Below are positions 51,893 to 60,326 of a stretch of 64,000 bases of DNA, piece by piece. The position numbers and the translations under genes are program-made. Positions within the stretch are counted from its first letter, which is position 1; each line of letters begins with the position of its first letter. The stretch covers positions 248,001-312,000 of the forward strand of contig NZ_LIPF01000004.1 in the NCBI RefSeq assembly GCF_001905385.1. The letters run 5' to 3'. Origin of the DNA: Streptomyces sp. CB02414 (GTDB taxonomy: Bacteria > Actinomycetota > Actinomycetes > Streptomycetales > Streptomycetaceae). The notes beneath the pieces are model-generated. The model worked only from the letters and a program-made list of their open reading frames with translations. It did not search any database and was not told where the DNA came from.

Positions 51893-51909
51893 CGATAGAT
51901 TCAAAATCG
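51893..51909. promoter_or_regulatory. Operator-like inverted repeat between thiolase and LacI genes
   Basis: CGATAGATTCAAAATCG has CGAT/ATCG arms and an inner GATT/AATC pair, in the 221-bp divergent region. It shares CGATAGAT with the palindrome at 44031, suggesting one regulator for both operons, plausibly the adjacent LacI protein. Confidence 0.45.
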
Positions 51910-52040
51910 TAAATGTGTCTGCCATCATGGACCGGGAGGGCGGGTCGCCGCCCCCTCTTGGGGCCCGCTCCGATGAGTGGGAGGATCACCCGAGGATCTC
52001 GTGCGGGTGGCCCACCCGCCGATCGACGCCTGGAGGTTGC

Positions 52041-53072
52041 GTGCCCAGACGACCGGATGCCGGACGTGCGCCGAGTCGCGGCGGCGCACGCCGGGCCACC
52101 AGTGTGGACGTGGCGCGGCTGGCGGGTGTCTCCCGGACCACGGTGAGCGATGTCCTCAACGACCAGCGGGTCGAGCGGTACCACCCGGAGACCGTCGAGC
52201 GCGTGCGCAGCGCCGCAGCGGAACTGGGCTACGTGCGATCGGCCGCAGGTCGGGCCCTGGTGATGGGCCGCAGCGACTTCGTCGTCGTCGTGGTGCCCCA
52301 TGTGACGTACATGCGCTTCCAGGACATCATCGAGGCCTTCACCGGCCATATCGAAGACTTGGGTTTCAGTACGGTCGTGCACTTCAAGGGGCCGAAGGAC
52401 GCGGAGAACGCGGGCCGGAGCCGGCTGCTGAACCTCGTCGACGCGCTGCGGCCCGTGGGGGTGGTCGACCTCGGCGGACTCACCGACCGCGAGGCCGCGG
52501 CCGTCGAACGGATCGGCTGCCCGCTGATAGCGCAGGAGAAGCCGGTCGACGTCAACGCCTGGATCGGGTCGCTGCAGGCCGAGCACCTGCACTCAAGGGG
52601 CTTCACGGAGTTGGCGTACGCGTTCCTGTCCGACGCGCGCGACGAGCCCTATGGGCGTGCGCGCTCCGCCTCGGTCGCCGACTACTGCGCCGCCGAAGGG
52701 CTCGGCGCACCGACCCACCTGCATGTACCGATCGAACCCCAAGGGGCGCGAGAGGCGCTCGCCGGGCTGGTCGAGCAGCGCGGATGCCCCGTGGGCGTCG
52801 CCTGCCACAATGACGAGGTCGCCATCGCCGTGGTGTTCGCCGCCCAGCGGCTGGGCCTGCGTGTGCCGGACGATGTCGCGGTGATCGGTGTCGAGGGGGG
52901 CGACCTGGGTCAGGTGGTGGTGCCTCGCCTCAGCACGGTGATGGGGGATGTCGCCGCGTCGGTCCAGCACGTGCGCCACTCGCTCGCGCGTGTCTGTGGC
53001 GGTTCCGTCCCGCCGGGTGACCTCCCGCGCTTGGCGGACGTGTTCCGGGTGCTGCCGGGCGAGACGACCTGA
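52041..53072 (+). CDS. LacI-family regulator
   Basis: A 343-residue LacI/GalR-type repressor. The HTH is ATSVDVARLAGVSRTTVSDV with the hinge-region NDQRVERYHPETVERVRSAA. The periplasmic-binding-like domain shows GRSDFVVVVVPHVTYMRFQD at its start, CHNDEVAIAVVFAAQRLGLR and PRLSTVMGDV. GTG 52041 has GGAGG 5 bp upstream; about 20 Arg-rich residues precede the HTH. A catabolic role outside sugars would be unusual for LacI but occurs. It may control the divergent thiolase operon and the large plus-strand operon downstream. Confidence 0.88.
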   Translation: MPRRPDAGRAPSRGGARRATSVDVARLAGVSRTTVSDVLNDQRVERYHPETVERVRSAAAELGYVRSAAGRALVMGRSDFVVVVVPHVTYMRFQDIIEAFTGHIEDLGFSTVVHFKGPKDAENAGRSRLLNLVDALRPVGVVDLGGLTDREAAAVERIGCPLIAQEKPVDVNAWIGSLQAEHLHSRGFTELAYAFLSDARDEPYGRARSASVADYCAAEGLGAPTHLHVPIEPQGAREALAGLVEQRGCPVGVACHNDEVAIAVVFAAQRLGLRVPDDVAVIGVEGGDLGQVVVPRLSTVMGDVAASVQHVRHSLARVCGGSVPPGDLPRLADVFRVLPGETT

Positions 53073-53314
53073 TCGAGGCGGGGCGGGAGAGGGCTGTTCG
53101 CGCTCGCGTCGGGCGCTGACACGCCCGTCGGCGATGTCCCCACGCATGCCGTCCGCCGTCCCGGAGCGGACTGGCGTGGCGTCGACGATGCCACCGGCGG
53201 TGTCACGACCGTAGCGGCCCGGCTGCCGTCGTTGCCGGTGGGCTTTGTCGTGCTGCTCGGCCCGGGGTGAGCGGAGGTCATGTTCCTCGACCGTCACGCC
53301 GGTTCGCGGCATGC

Positions 53315-53344
53315 TTCGATGGATCGAATTCCAAACAGTTCGAT
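53315..53344. promoter_or_regulatory. Cluster of TTCGAT/ATCGAA half-sites upstream of the acyl-CoA dehydrogenase operon
   Basis: TTCGATGGATCGAA (53315-53328) is a palindrome with a 2-bp centre. Ten bases after its right half comes another TTCGAT (53339-53344), making a second palindrome with the same ATCGAA. TTGACA, a good -35 hexamer, follows at 53348. The rest of the 340-bp gap after the LacI gene shows no gene. This is the best candidate control site of the operon starting at 53413. Confidence 0.65.
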
Positions 53345-53412
53345 ACATTGACAAGTGTTCTGGTGCGGTGTTCAGTGGGGGCCACCCAGAGCCAAGGTGA
53401 GAGGAAGACCCG

Positions 53413-54540
53413 ATGGAGCTCGCGCTGTCGCCGGATCAGAGGCTCTTTCGGGAATCGGCCAAAGGGCACCTGGAGAAGGAGTACTCGCTCGACCGGGTGC
53501 GGGGCATGAAGGACGGCGAGCCTCGCTGGAGCAGGCAGTGGTGGAGCAAGGGCGCCGACCTGGGCTGGGCCGCCGCACTCGTCCCCGAGGAGCTGGGCGG
53601 AGGCAGCGTGTCCGGTGAGGGCGTACGCGACCTGAGCCTGCTGGCCGAGGAACTCGGCACCGGCGTCGCCCCCGGCCCGCTGCTCCCTGTCAACGTCGTC
53701 CTCGCCGGGCTCGTCGCCGCCCAGGGGCGCGGCCCCGATCACAGCGCGGAGATCGAGGCTCTGGTGGCGGGTGAGTCCGTGGCCACCTGGGCCGTCTACG
53801 AACCCGGTGCCGAGTGGGCGCCGCTGGAAGCCTCCCTCTCCGCCACGCGTGACGGCGACTCCTTCCTGCTCCAGGGGGTCAAGGACCGGGTCCAGGAGGC
53901 GGACCAGGCGGACCTCCTGCTCGTCACGGCCAACACCCCCGGCGGCCTCGCTCAGTTCCTCGTGCCGACCTCGGCGCCGGGAGTTTCGGTGAGCCCTCAG
54001 TGGTCCCTGGATCTGTCCCGCTCCTTCAGCGAGGTCCGCTTGGACGAGGTCCGGGTCGGGGGCGAGGCCCTGGTCGGCACGCCGGGCGAGAAGGAGACCG
54101 TGGAACGCCAGTTGCAGATCGCGGTGGTCATCCAGTGCTCCGAGATGTGTGCGGCACTGGACCGCGCCTTCGCCCTCACCACACAATGGGCCTTCGACCG
54201 CTACTCCTTCGGCCGGCCGCTCGCCTCCTACCAGGCGCTCAAGCACCGGATCGCCGACATGCGCACCTGGCTGGAGGCCTGTCACGCCACGACGCAGGCG
54301 GCGGCAGCCGCCGTCCAGGAACAGTCTCCCCAGGCGGCCAGGCTGGTCAGCACGGCCAAGTCGTACGTCGGTGACCGCTCGCTCGTGATCCTTCAGGACT
54401 GCGTCCAGCTGCACGGCGGCATCGGCGTGACCTGGGAGCACGCCCTGCACCTGTATCTGCGTCGGGCCACCCTCGACCAGGCCCACTACGGAACACCGCA
54501 GGACCACCGTCTGCGCCTGGCGGACCTCGCCTCCCTGTGA
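53413..54540 (+). CDS. Acyl-CoA dehydrogenase family protein (subunit A of a pair)
   Basis: A 375-residue acyl-CoA dehydrogenase-fold protein. N-terminal domain DQRLFRESAKGHLEKEYSLD, mid-domain FLLQGVKDRVQEADQADLLL and C-terminal helices FDRYSFGRPLASYQALKHRI and LQLHGGIGVTWEHALHLYLR are clear. It is shorter than housekeeping enzymes and the usual FAD-binding SSGGT-type loop is degenerate. Adjacent unequal pairs of this kind form alpha2beta2 heterotetramers in mycobacterial steroid side-chain degradation. With the next gene it probably desaturates an acyl-CoA on a bulky side chain. Confidence 0.85.
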   Translation: MELALSPDQRLFRESAKGHLEKEYSLDRVRGMKDGEPRWSRQWWSKGADLGWAAALVPEELGGGSVSGEGVRDLSLLAEELGTGVAPGPLLPVNVVLAGLVAAQGRGPDHSAEIEALVAGESVATWAVYEPGAEWAPLEASLSATRDGDSFLLQGVKDRVQEADQADLLLVTANTPGGLAQFLVPTSAPGVSVSPQWSLDLSRSFSEVRLDEVRVGGEALVGTPGEKETVERQLQIAVVIQCSEMCAALDRAFALTTQWAFDRYSFGRPLASYQALKHRIADMRTWLEACHATTQAAAAAVQEQSPQAARLVSTAKSYVGDRSLVILQDCVQLHGGIGVTWEHALHLYLRRATLDQAHYGTPQDHRLRLADLASL

Positions 54541-54589
54541 ACCTCCCCGAACACCCCTCCTGACGTGACCGGTGAAGGACCGAACTGCG

Positions 54590-55831
54590 ATGAGCCATAA
54601 CGCGACGGAGAGCGTCGAGTCGTTCCGTGCCAGGGCCCGTACCTGGCTGGCCGAGAACATGCCCCGGCTGGGTGACCGGCCGCAGTCGGGGACGGGCGAG
54701 GACGACACCCACGAGTGGGAACGGGCCCGAGAGTTGCAGCAGAGGCTGTACGCGGGTGGATTCGCCGGCATCTGCTTCCCCGAGGAGTACGGCGGCCTCG
54801 GGCTGTCCAGTGCCCATCAGGAGGCGTTCACCGAGGAGTCGGGCGGCTACGAGATGCCCCTGCTGCTCAACGTGCCGTCCTTCGCCATCTGCTCCGCGAC
54901 GCTGCTCGACACCGGCAGCGAGGAGCAGAAGCGCGCCCGCATCGGGGCGGCGATCAGGGGCGAGGAGGTCCTGTGCCAGCTGCTGTCCGAGCCTAGCGGC
55001 GGTTCCGACCTGGCCGGACTGATCACACGCGCGGAGCGCGACGGTGACGAGTGGGTGCTCAACGGGGCCAAGACGTGGAGCACTTCTGCGTACGCCGCCG
55101 ACTGGAGTCTGTGTCTCGCCCGGACGAACTGGGACGTGCCCAAGCACCAGGGCCTCACGATGTTCCTCGTCCCGCTGAAGGCTCCGGGACTGACGTTGAA
55201 CCGGGTCCGCATGGTCAACGGCTCGCTGGAATTCTGCGAGGAGTTCTTCGACGACGTACGGCTGCCGGCGTCGGCCGTGGTCGGCGAGGTCGACGGCGGC
55301 TGGACGGTAGCCTCCCGCCAACTGTTCCACGAGCGCAACGCGGTGGGCGGCGGCTCGCCGTACGTGAGCGGTGAGGGCGGCATGCGGGCCACACCGCACC
55401 CGAACCCGCTCGACATGGCACGCGCCTCGGGCCGGGCCGCGGACCCGAGGGTGCGGGAACTGGTCGGCGAGTACCTGGCGTTGAAGACCGTGCACGAACA
55501 GACCGTGGGGCGGGTCACCAGGGCGATGGCCACCGAGGTGCTGCCGCCCGCGGCCTCCTCCCTCCTGCGGCTCCTGCATGCCGAGTACGCGCACCTGAGC
55601 GACGATCACACGGTCCGGATCGCCGGCGCCGGTATCGCGACCGGTGCTGGTACCGAGCCCGGTGCCACCGGGTATGCCGCCACCGGGTTCCTCATGCGGC
55701 AGGGTGTGAGCCTCGGCGGAGGCAGCACGGAGATCGCGCGCAACATCGTCAGCGAGCGCCTGCTCGGCATGCCGCGGGAGCCCGCACCCGATCGAGGCGT
55801 GCCGTTCAACCAGGTCAAGCGCGGTAGCTGA
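54590..55831 (+). CDS. Acyl-CoA dehydrogenase family protein (subunit B of a pair)
   Basis: A 413-residue FAD-dependent acyl-CoA dehydrogenase. It has FPEEYGGLGLSSAHQEAFTE, QLLSEPSGGSDLAGLITRAE, a full FAD/substrate loop WVLNGAKTWSTSAYAADWSL, and the conserved C-terminal GVSLGGGSTEIARNIVSERL, then LGMPRE. This complete C-terminal signature contrasts with the degenerate neighbour, so this is likely the subunit providing most FAD contacts. ATG 54590 (GAAGGA upstream) was preferred to an in-frame GTG at 54572. The gap to the first gene is 49 bp. Confidence 0.9.
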   Translation: MSHNATESVESFRARARTWLAENMPRLGDRPQSGTGEDDTHEWERARELQQRLYAGGFAGICFPEEYGGLGLSSAHQEAFTEESGGYEMPLLLNVPSFAICSATLLDTGSEEQKRARIGAAIRGEEVLCQLLSEPSGGSDLAGLITRAERDGDEWVLNGAKTWSTSAYAADWSLCLARTNWDVPKHQGLTMFLVPLKAPGLTLNRVRMVNGSLEFCEEFFDDVRLPASAVVGEVDGGWTVASRQLFHERNAVGGGSPYVSGEGGMRATPHPNPLDMARASGRAADPRVRELVGEYLALKTVHEQTVGRVTRAMATEVLPPAASSLLRLLHAEYAHLSDDHTVRIAGAGIATGAGTEPGATGYAATGFLMRQGVSLGGGSTEIARNIVSERLLGMPREPAPDRGVPFNQVKRGS

Positions 55832-55895
55832 CCGGCCGGCCACGCCGGCTACCTGATGCACTTTCCCCCTCACGACAACACGTGCTGGAGATGCC

Positions 55896-57404
55896 ATGAA
55901 TCTCGCGATGGTCCTCGACATGGTGGTCGGCGGCATGCCCGACCGCGTCCTGATCGGCGACCGCGAGACCGGAATGACCGCGGCGAACCTGCGCTCCCGT
56001 GCGCTGGCCGGCGCCGAGCGGTTGCGGGAGGCCGGCGCGCGGCGACTGGTGTACCTCGGCCCGAACGGTCCGGCGTTCCCCGTGGCACTGTTCGCGGCCG
56101 CCTTCGCAGACGTGCCCTTCCTGCCCCTCAACTTCCGCCTCGGCGAGCAGCAGCTGGCGGAGGTGATGGCTCGTCAGGACACTCCGTTCATCGTGACCGA
56201 CACCCCGGACCGTGTCGCCGCGACGGCCGCGGCGGGAATCTCCGGCACAGAGGAGTTTCTCGCCCTCCCGGCGACCGACGGCACGTCGACGGCCGCCGAG
56301 ACGGTCGACCCGGACTCCCCGGCCGTGCTCCTGATGACGAGCGGCACCACGGCCGCTCCGAAGAGTGCCGTGTTGCGGCACCGCAACCTGACGGCCTACC
56401 TGTTCGGCTCCGTCGAGTTCGGCTCCGTGCCCGACACGGACGCCACACTCGTGAGCGTCCCGCCCTACCACATAGCGGCCGTCGCCAACGCCCTGTCGAA
56501 CCTATACGCCGGGCGCCGGGTCGTGCACCTGGACAGGTTCACCCCGGGCGGCTGGCTGGACGTGGTCGAGCGTCAGCACGTCACGCACGCCATGGTGGTG
56601 CCGACCATGCTGGCCCGGATCGTGACGGAGCTGAGGGAGCGGGGCGCCGAGGGGCCGCGATCGCTGAAGTCCCTCTCCTACGGAGGCGCCAGGATCGCGC
56701 CCGAGGTGATAGAGGAAGCCCTCCGGCTCTTCCCGGACACGGGGTTCGTGAACGCCTACGGTCTGACCGAGACGGCCTCCTCGATCGCCGTGCTCGGCCC
56801 CGACGACCACCGCGAGGCCGCCGCCGGAACGACACCGGAGGTACGGGCCCGTCTCGGATCGGTGGGCCGGGCGCTGCCCTCGGTGGAGGTCGAGGTGCGC
56901 GACGACGAGGGGCGGGCATGCCCGGCCGGTGTCGTGGGCGACATCGTCGTCCGCGGACCCCAGGTCGCGGGGGAGTACCTGGAGGCCGGCAGCCTCCTGC
57001 GGGACGGCGGCTGGTTCCCCACGCGGGACCGCGGCTACCTCGACGCGGAAGGCTACCTCTTCGTGCGCGGCCGGGCCGACGACACGATCATCCGGGGCGG
57101 GGAGAACATCGCGCCGGCCGAGATCGAGGACGTCCTCGGCTCCCACCCCGCCGTCCGGGAATGCGTCGTGGCCGGAGTGCCGGACGTCGAGTGGGGCCAG
57201 CGCATCGGCGCCTTCGTCCTGCTCCGCCCCGGGGTCCGGGCCGAGGCCGAGGAACTCCGCACCTGGGTCCGGGACCGGCTGCGCAGTTCCAAGACCCCCG
57301 ACCACGTCCTCTTCGTCGAGGAGTTCCCGACGACACCGACCGGCAAGGTGCTGCGCCGCGATCTCGTCGGCCTCGTCCGCGAGAACGGCCCCGTGTCCGC
57401 CTGA
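55896..57404 (+). CDS. Acyl-CoA synthetase (class I adenylate-forming)
   Basis: A 502-residue ligase that activates a carboxylic acid with ATP and CoA. The AMP-binding P-loop is LLMTSGTTAAPKSAVLRH, further motifs are VNAYGLTETASSIAVLGPDD, RDRGYLDAEGYLFVRGRADD, RGGENIAPAEIEDVLGSHPA and the catalytic-lysine region FPTTPTGKVLRRDLVGLV. Length and order are typical of the FadD group. GGAG lies 6 bp upstream of the ATG. Its place after the acyl-CoA dehydrogenases suggests it loads the pathway acid; specificity is unknown. Confidence 0.92.
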   Translation: MNLAMVLDMVVGGMPDRVLIGDRETGMTAANLRSRALAGAERLREAGARRLVYLGPNGPAFPVALFAAAFADVPFLPLNFRLGEQQLAEVMARQDTPFIVTDTPDRVAATAAAGISGTEEFLALPATDGTSTAAETVDPDSPAVLLMTSGTTAAPKSAVLRHRNLTAYLFGSVEFGSVPDTDATLVSVPPYHIAAVANALSNLYAGRRVVHLDRFTPGGWLDVVERQHVTHAMVVPTMLARIVTELRERGAEGPRSLKSLSYGGARIAPEVIEEALRLFPDTGFVNAYGLTETASSIAVLGPDDHREAAAGTTPEVRARLGSVGRALPSVEVEVRDDEGRACPAGVVGDIVVRGPQVAGEYLEAGSLLRDGGWFPTRDRGYLDAEGYLFVRGRADDTIIRGGENIAPAEIEDVLGSHPAVRECVVAGVPDVEWGQRIGAFVLLRPGVRAEAEELRTWVRDRLRSSKTPDHVLFVEEFPTTPTGKVLRRDLVGLVRENGPVSA

Positions 57405-57440
57405 TTCCACCGGTCCACTCATCAACGTACGGAGGACGAC

Positions 57441-58211
57441 ATGAATCTCGAAGGCGCGTCGGCACTGGTCGTCGGCGGGGCCGGTGGCTTCGGCGAGGCG
57501 ACTGTGCGGCGTCTCGCCGAAGCCGGGGCCTCGGTGCTGATCGCGGACCTGGCCGAGGACAGGGGCAAGGCCCTGGAGGCCGACCTCGGCAGCTCCAGGG
57601 TGCGTTACCTGACCACGGACGTCACCAGCGAGGAGTCCGTGGGCGCCGCGGTGGCGGCGGCCCGGGAACTGGGTGACCTGCGCGTCTCGGTCGCCGTCCA
57701 CGGCGGCCCGGCCGCCAGCCGCCGCATCGTCAACCGCAAGGGCGAGTTCTACCCCCTCGCGACGTTCAAGCGGACCACGGACATCTTCCTCGGCGGCACC
57801 TACAACATCCTCGCTCAGAGCGCGGCCGCGATGAGCACGAACGAGCCGCTGGACTCCGGCCAGCGCGGCGTTGTCATCATGACGGCGTCGATCGCCGGCT
57901 TCGAGGCCCAGGTCGGCCAGTCCGACTACGCGGCCGCCAAGGGCGGTGTCATCAGCCTGACCCTCGCCGCCGCCCGGGACCTGGCTCCCGCCGGGGTGCG
58001 CGTCATGGGCATCGCGCCCGGCACCTTCTTCACCCCCGCCTTCCGGATGAACGAGGAGGAGGCCCAGGCGAAGTGGGGCTCGGGCGTGCCCAACCCCAAG
58101 CGCATGGGCCGCGCGGACGAGTACGCCGGGCTCGCCCTGCACATCGCGCAGAACGACTACCTCAACGGCGAGGTCATCCGCATCGACGGCGCCCAGCGCT
58201 TCGGAATCTGA
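57441..58211 (+). CDS. SDR related to 3-hydroxyacyl-CoA dehydrogenase type II
   Basis: A 256-residue short-chain dehydrogenase. The start EGASALVVGGAGGFGEATVR has the G-G-A-G-G-F-G variant typical of the 17-beta-HSD10/3-hydroxy-2-methylbutyryl-CoA dehydrogenase subgroup, followed by MTASIAGFEAQVGQSDYAAA with the catalytic YAAAKGG and NDYLNGEVIRIDGAQR. It probably oxidises a 3-hydroxyacyl-CoA, possibly branched. It lies 36 bp after the ligase with a strong GGAGG site. Confidence 0.88.
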   Translation: MNLEGASALVVGGAGGFGEATVRRLAEAGASVLIADLAEDRGKALEADLGSSRVRYLTTDVTSEESVGAAVAAARELGDLRVSVAVHGGPAASRRIVNRKGEFYPLATFKRTTDIFLGGTYNILAQSAAAMSTNEPLDSGQRGVVIMTASIAGFEAQVGQSDYAAAKGGVISLTLAAARDLAPAGVRVMGIAPGTFFTPAFRMNEEEAQAKWGSGVPNPKRMGRADEYAGLALHIAQNDYLNGEVIRIDGAQRFGI

Positions 58212-58263
58212 TGCCGACACCACACACCACGCCCCTGCAGCAAGGAAGTAGAGGTCTCCACCA

Positions 58264-59493
58264 GTGATCAAACCGATGGCGGGCATCCGGGTTCTGGAGG
58301 TCGCCCAGTTCACCTACGTGCCGTCCGCCGGCGCCGTCCTCGCGGACTGGGGCGCCGACGTGATCAAGGTCGAGCACGCCGAGAAGGGCGACGCACAGCG
58401 CGGCATCGTCAAGGTCTTCAGCCAGAACGTGGGCGAGGAGGGATCCACCTTCTCCCCGATGATGGACGGCCCGAACCGCGGCAAGCGCAGCCTCGGCCTC
58501 GCCCTGGAGAAGCCGGAGTCGAAGCGGATCCTGCACGAGCTGATCCGCTCCAGCGACGTCTTCCTCACCAACTTCCTGCCCAGCGCCCGGACCAAGCTCG
58601 GCATCGACGTCGAGGACGTCCGTGCCGTCAACCCGGACATCGTGTACGCCCTCGGCACCGGCTTCGGCCACAGCGGACCCGAGGCCGACAAGGGCGGCTA
58701 CGACAGCACCGCGTTCTGGGCCCGGGGCGGCAGCGCCGACTCCGCCACCCCGCCCGGGGCGCAGTTCCTGACCGCGCAGCCGGTCGGAGCCTACGGCGAC
58801 AACATCGGCGGGATGACCATCGCCGGCGGCATTGCGGCCGCCCTGTTCGCCCGCGAGCGCACCGGCGCCGCGCCGACCGTGGACGTCTCTCTCACCGGCG
58901 TCGGTGCCTGGGCGACGCAGATGAACGTCAACCTGGCCCTGGTCAACGGCGGCCCGCTGCCCAAGTTCGACCCCGTGACGGCCCGCGCCAGCAACCCGCT
59001 CACCGCCGTCTACCGCACCTCGGACGACCGGTGGCTCTCCCTGGCGATGCTCCAGCCCGGGCGCTACTGGCCCGAGTTCGCCGAGCGCATCGGCCGGCCC
59101 GAGCTGGCCACCGACGAACGCTTCGACTCCGCCGAGAAGCTGATGACCAACGCGGCCGAGGCGAGCGAGATCGTCGCTGCCGCCCTCGCCGCCCGCACCA
59201 AGGACGAATGGGTGGCCGCCTTCGAGGGCATGGAGGGCCAGTGGGCCGTCGTGCAGAACACGCACGAGGTCGGACAGGACATCTCCCTGCGGGCCATCGG
59301 CCAGATCGCGGACGTCGTCGACGCCGAGGGCGTCACCCGTCAGCTCGTCGGGAGCCCGGTGCAGTTCAACCGCGAGGCGCCGCAGCTCACCCGTGGTCCG
59401 CTGTTCGCGGAGCACACCGACGAGATCCTGCGGGAGATGGGCGTCACCGACGAGGAGCTGCTCAACCTCAAGATCGCGGGTGCGGTGACATGA
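58264..59493 (+). CDS. CaiB/BaiF-family CoA transferase
   Basis: A 409-residue family III CoA transferase with the normal order of segments: GIRVLEVAQFTYVPSAGAVL and DWGADVIKVEHAEKGDAQRG at the N-terminus, DGPNRGKRSLGLALEKPESK, NFLPSARTKLGIDVEDVRAV, and SNPLTAVYRTSDDRWLSLAM near the C-terminal lobe. It transfers CoA between acids without ATP, or serves as an alpha-methylacyl-CoA racemase relative. The start is GTG. Its stop overlaps the next start (ATGA). It contrasts with the permuted paralogue at 41568. Confidence 0.9.
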   Translation: MIKPMAGIRVLEVAQFTYVPSAGAVLADWGADVIKVEHAEKGDAQRGIVKVFSQNVGEEGSTFSPMMDGPNRGKRSLGLALEKPESKRILHELIRSSDVFLTNFLPSARTKLGIDVEDVRAVNPDIVYALGTGFGHSGPEADKGGYDSTAFWARGGSADSATPPGAQFLTAQPVGAYGDNIGGMTIAGGIAAALFARERTGAAPTVDVSLTGVGAWATQMNVNLALVNGGPLPKFDPVTARASNPLTAVYRTSDDRWLSLAMLQPGRYWPEFAERIGRPELATDERFDSAEKLMTNAAEASEIVAAALAARTKDEWVAAFEGMEGQWAVVQNTHEVGQDISLRAIGQIADVVDAEGVTRQLVGSPVQFNREAPQLTRGPLFAEHTDEILREMGVTDEELLNLKIAGAVT

Positions 59494-60326
59494 GCGGGGC
59501 GGGCGTGGGGCGCGTCGGGTTCATCGGACTCGGCAAACAGGGCGGTCCGATGGCTCACCGGATCGTCGAGGCGGGATTCCCGGCCACGCTGTGGGCGCGG
59601 CGGAGGGCGACGACCGCGCCGTTCGCCGAAACGAAGGCGGTGGTGGCCGCCTCGCCGGCCGAGCTGGGGGCCGCCTGTGACCTGGTTTGCGTCTGCGTGG
59701 TCGACGACGCCGGGGTCAGCGAGGTGATCACCGGGCCGGACGGTCTGCTGGAGGGCATGCGGCCGGGTGGTGTCATCGCCGTGCACAGCACCGTCCACCC
59801 CGACACGTGCCGGCGTCTCGCGGAGCAGGCGGCCGAGCGGCACATCACCCTGCTCGACGCGCCGGTGAGCGGGGGCGGCCCCGCGGCGCAGGAGCGGCGG
59901 CTCCTGGTGATGGTCGGTGGCGAGACCGAGGCGGTGGAGCGCGTCCGGCCGGTCTTCGAGACGTACGGGGACCCCGTCGTGCACCTCGGGCCGGTGGGCG
60001 CCGGTCAGCGGGCTAAACTCGTCAACAACCTGCTGCTCGCGGCGAACATCGGCGTCGCCGAGAGCGCCTACGAACTGGCCCGCGGCCTCGACATCGAGCC
60101 GAGGCAGCTGGGGCGCGTCCTGGCACACGGATCCGGCGCCAGTTTCGCCGCCAAGCTTCTGGCGGACATGGGTTGTTCTGTGGTGCCGCTGGGTGACCAT
60201 ACCGGGCGGTTGCTGCAGAAGGACGCACGACTCGTCGCCGACCTGGCCCGAGCCGCCGACTTGAAGGCGGGCACCGTCCTGCAGGCGGCGGACGCCGCCC
60301 TGGTCTCGATGGGGCACCCCCGGTGA
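59490..60326 (+). CDS. 3-hydroxyisobutyrate dehydrogenase-like oxidoreductase (first)
   Basis: A 278-residue NAD(P)-binding beta-hydroxyacid dehydrogenase. It has GRVGFIGLGKQGGPMAHRIV, the substrate-binding DAPVSGGGPAAQERRLLVMV, the catalytic lysine region GQRAKLVNNLLLAANIGVAE and the terminal QKDARLVADLARAADLKAG. The first position of the fingerprint has K-Q instead of the common N-M, so substrate preference may differ. It is coupled by overlap to both neighbours. Confidence 0.9.
   Translation: MSGAGVGRVGFIGLGKQGGPMAHRIVEAGFPATLWARRRATTAPFAETKAVVAASPAELGAACDLVCVCVVDDAGVSEVITGPDGLLEGMRPGGVIAVHSTVHPDTCRRLAEQAAERHITLLDAPVSGGGPAAQERRLLVMVGGETEAVERVRPVFETYGDPVVHLGPVGAGQRAKLVNNLLLAANIGVAESAYELARGLDIEPRQLGRVLAHGSGASFAAKLLADMGCSVVPLGDHTGRLLQKDARLVADLARAADLKAGTVLQAADAALVSMGHPR

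Noticed and set aside
53278..54771. 497-codon minus-strand frame over the first acyl-CoA dehydrogenase
   Set aside because: Antisense to a gene with clear acyl-CoA dehydrogenase helices; no motif of its own.
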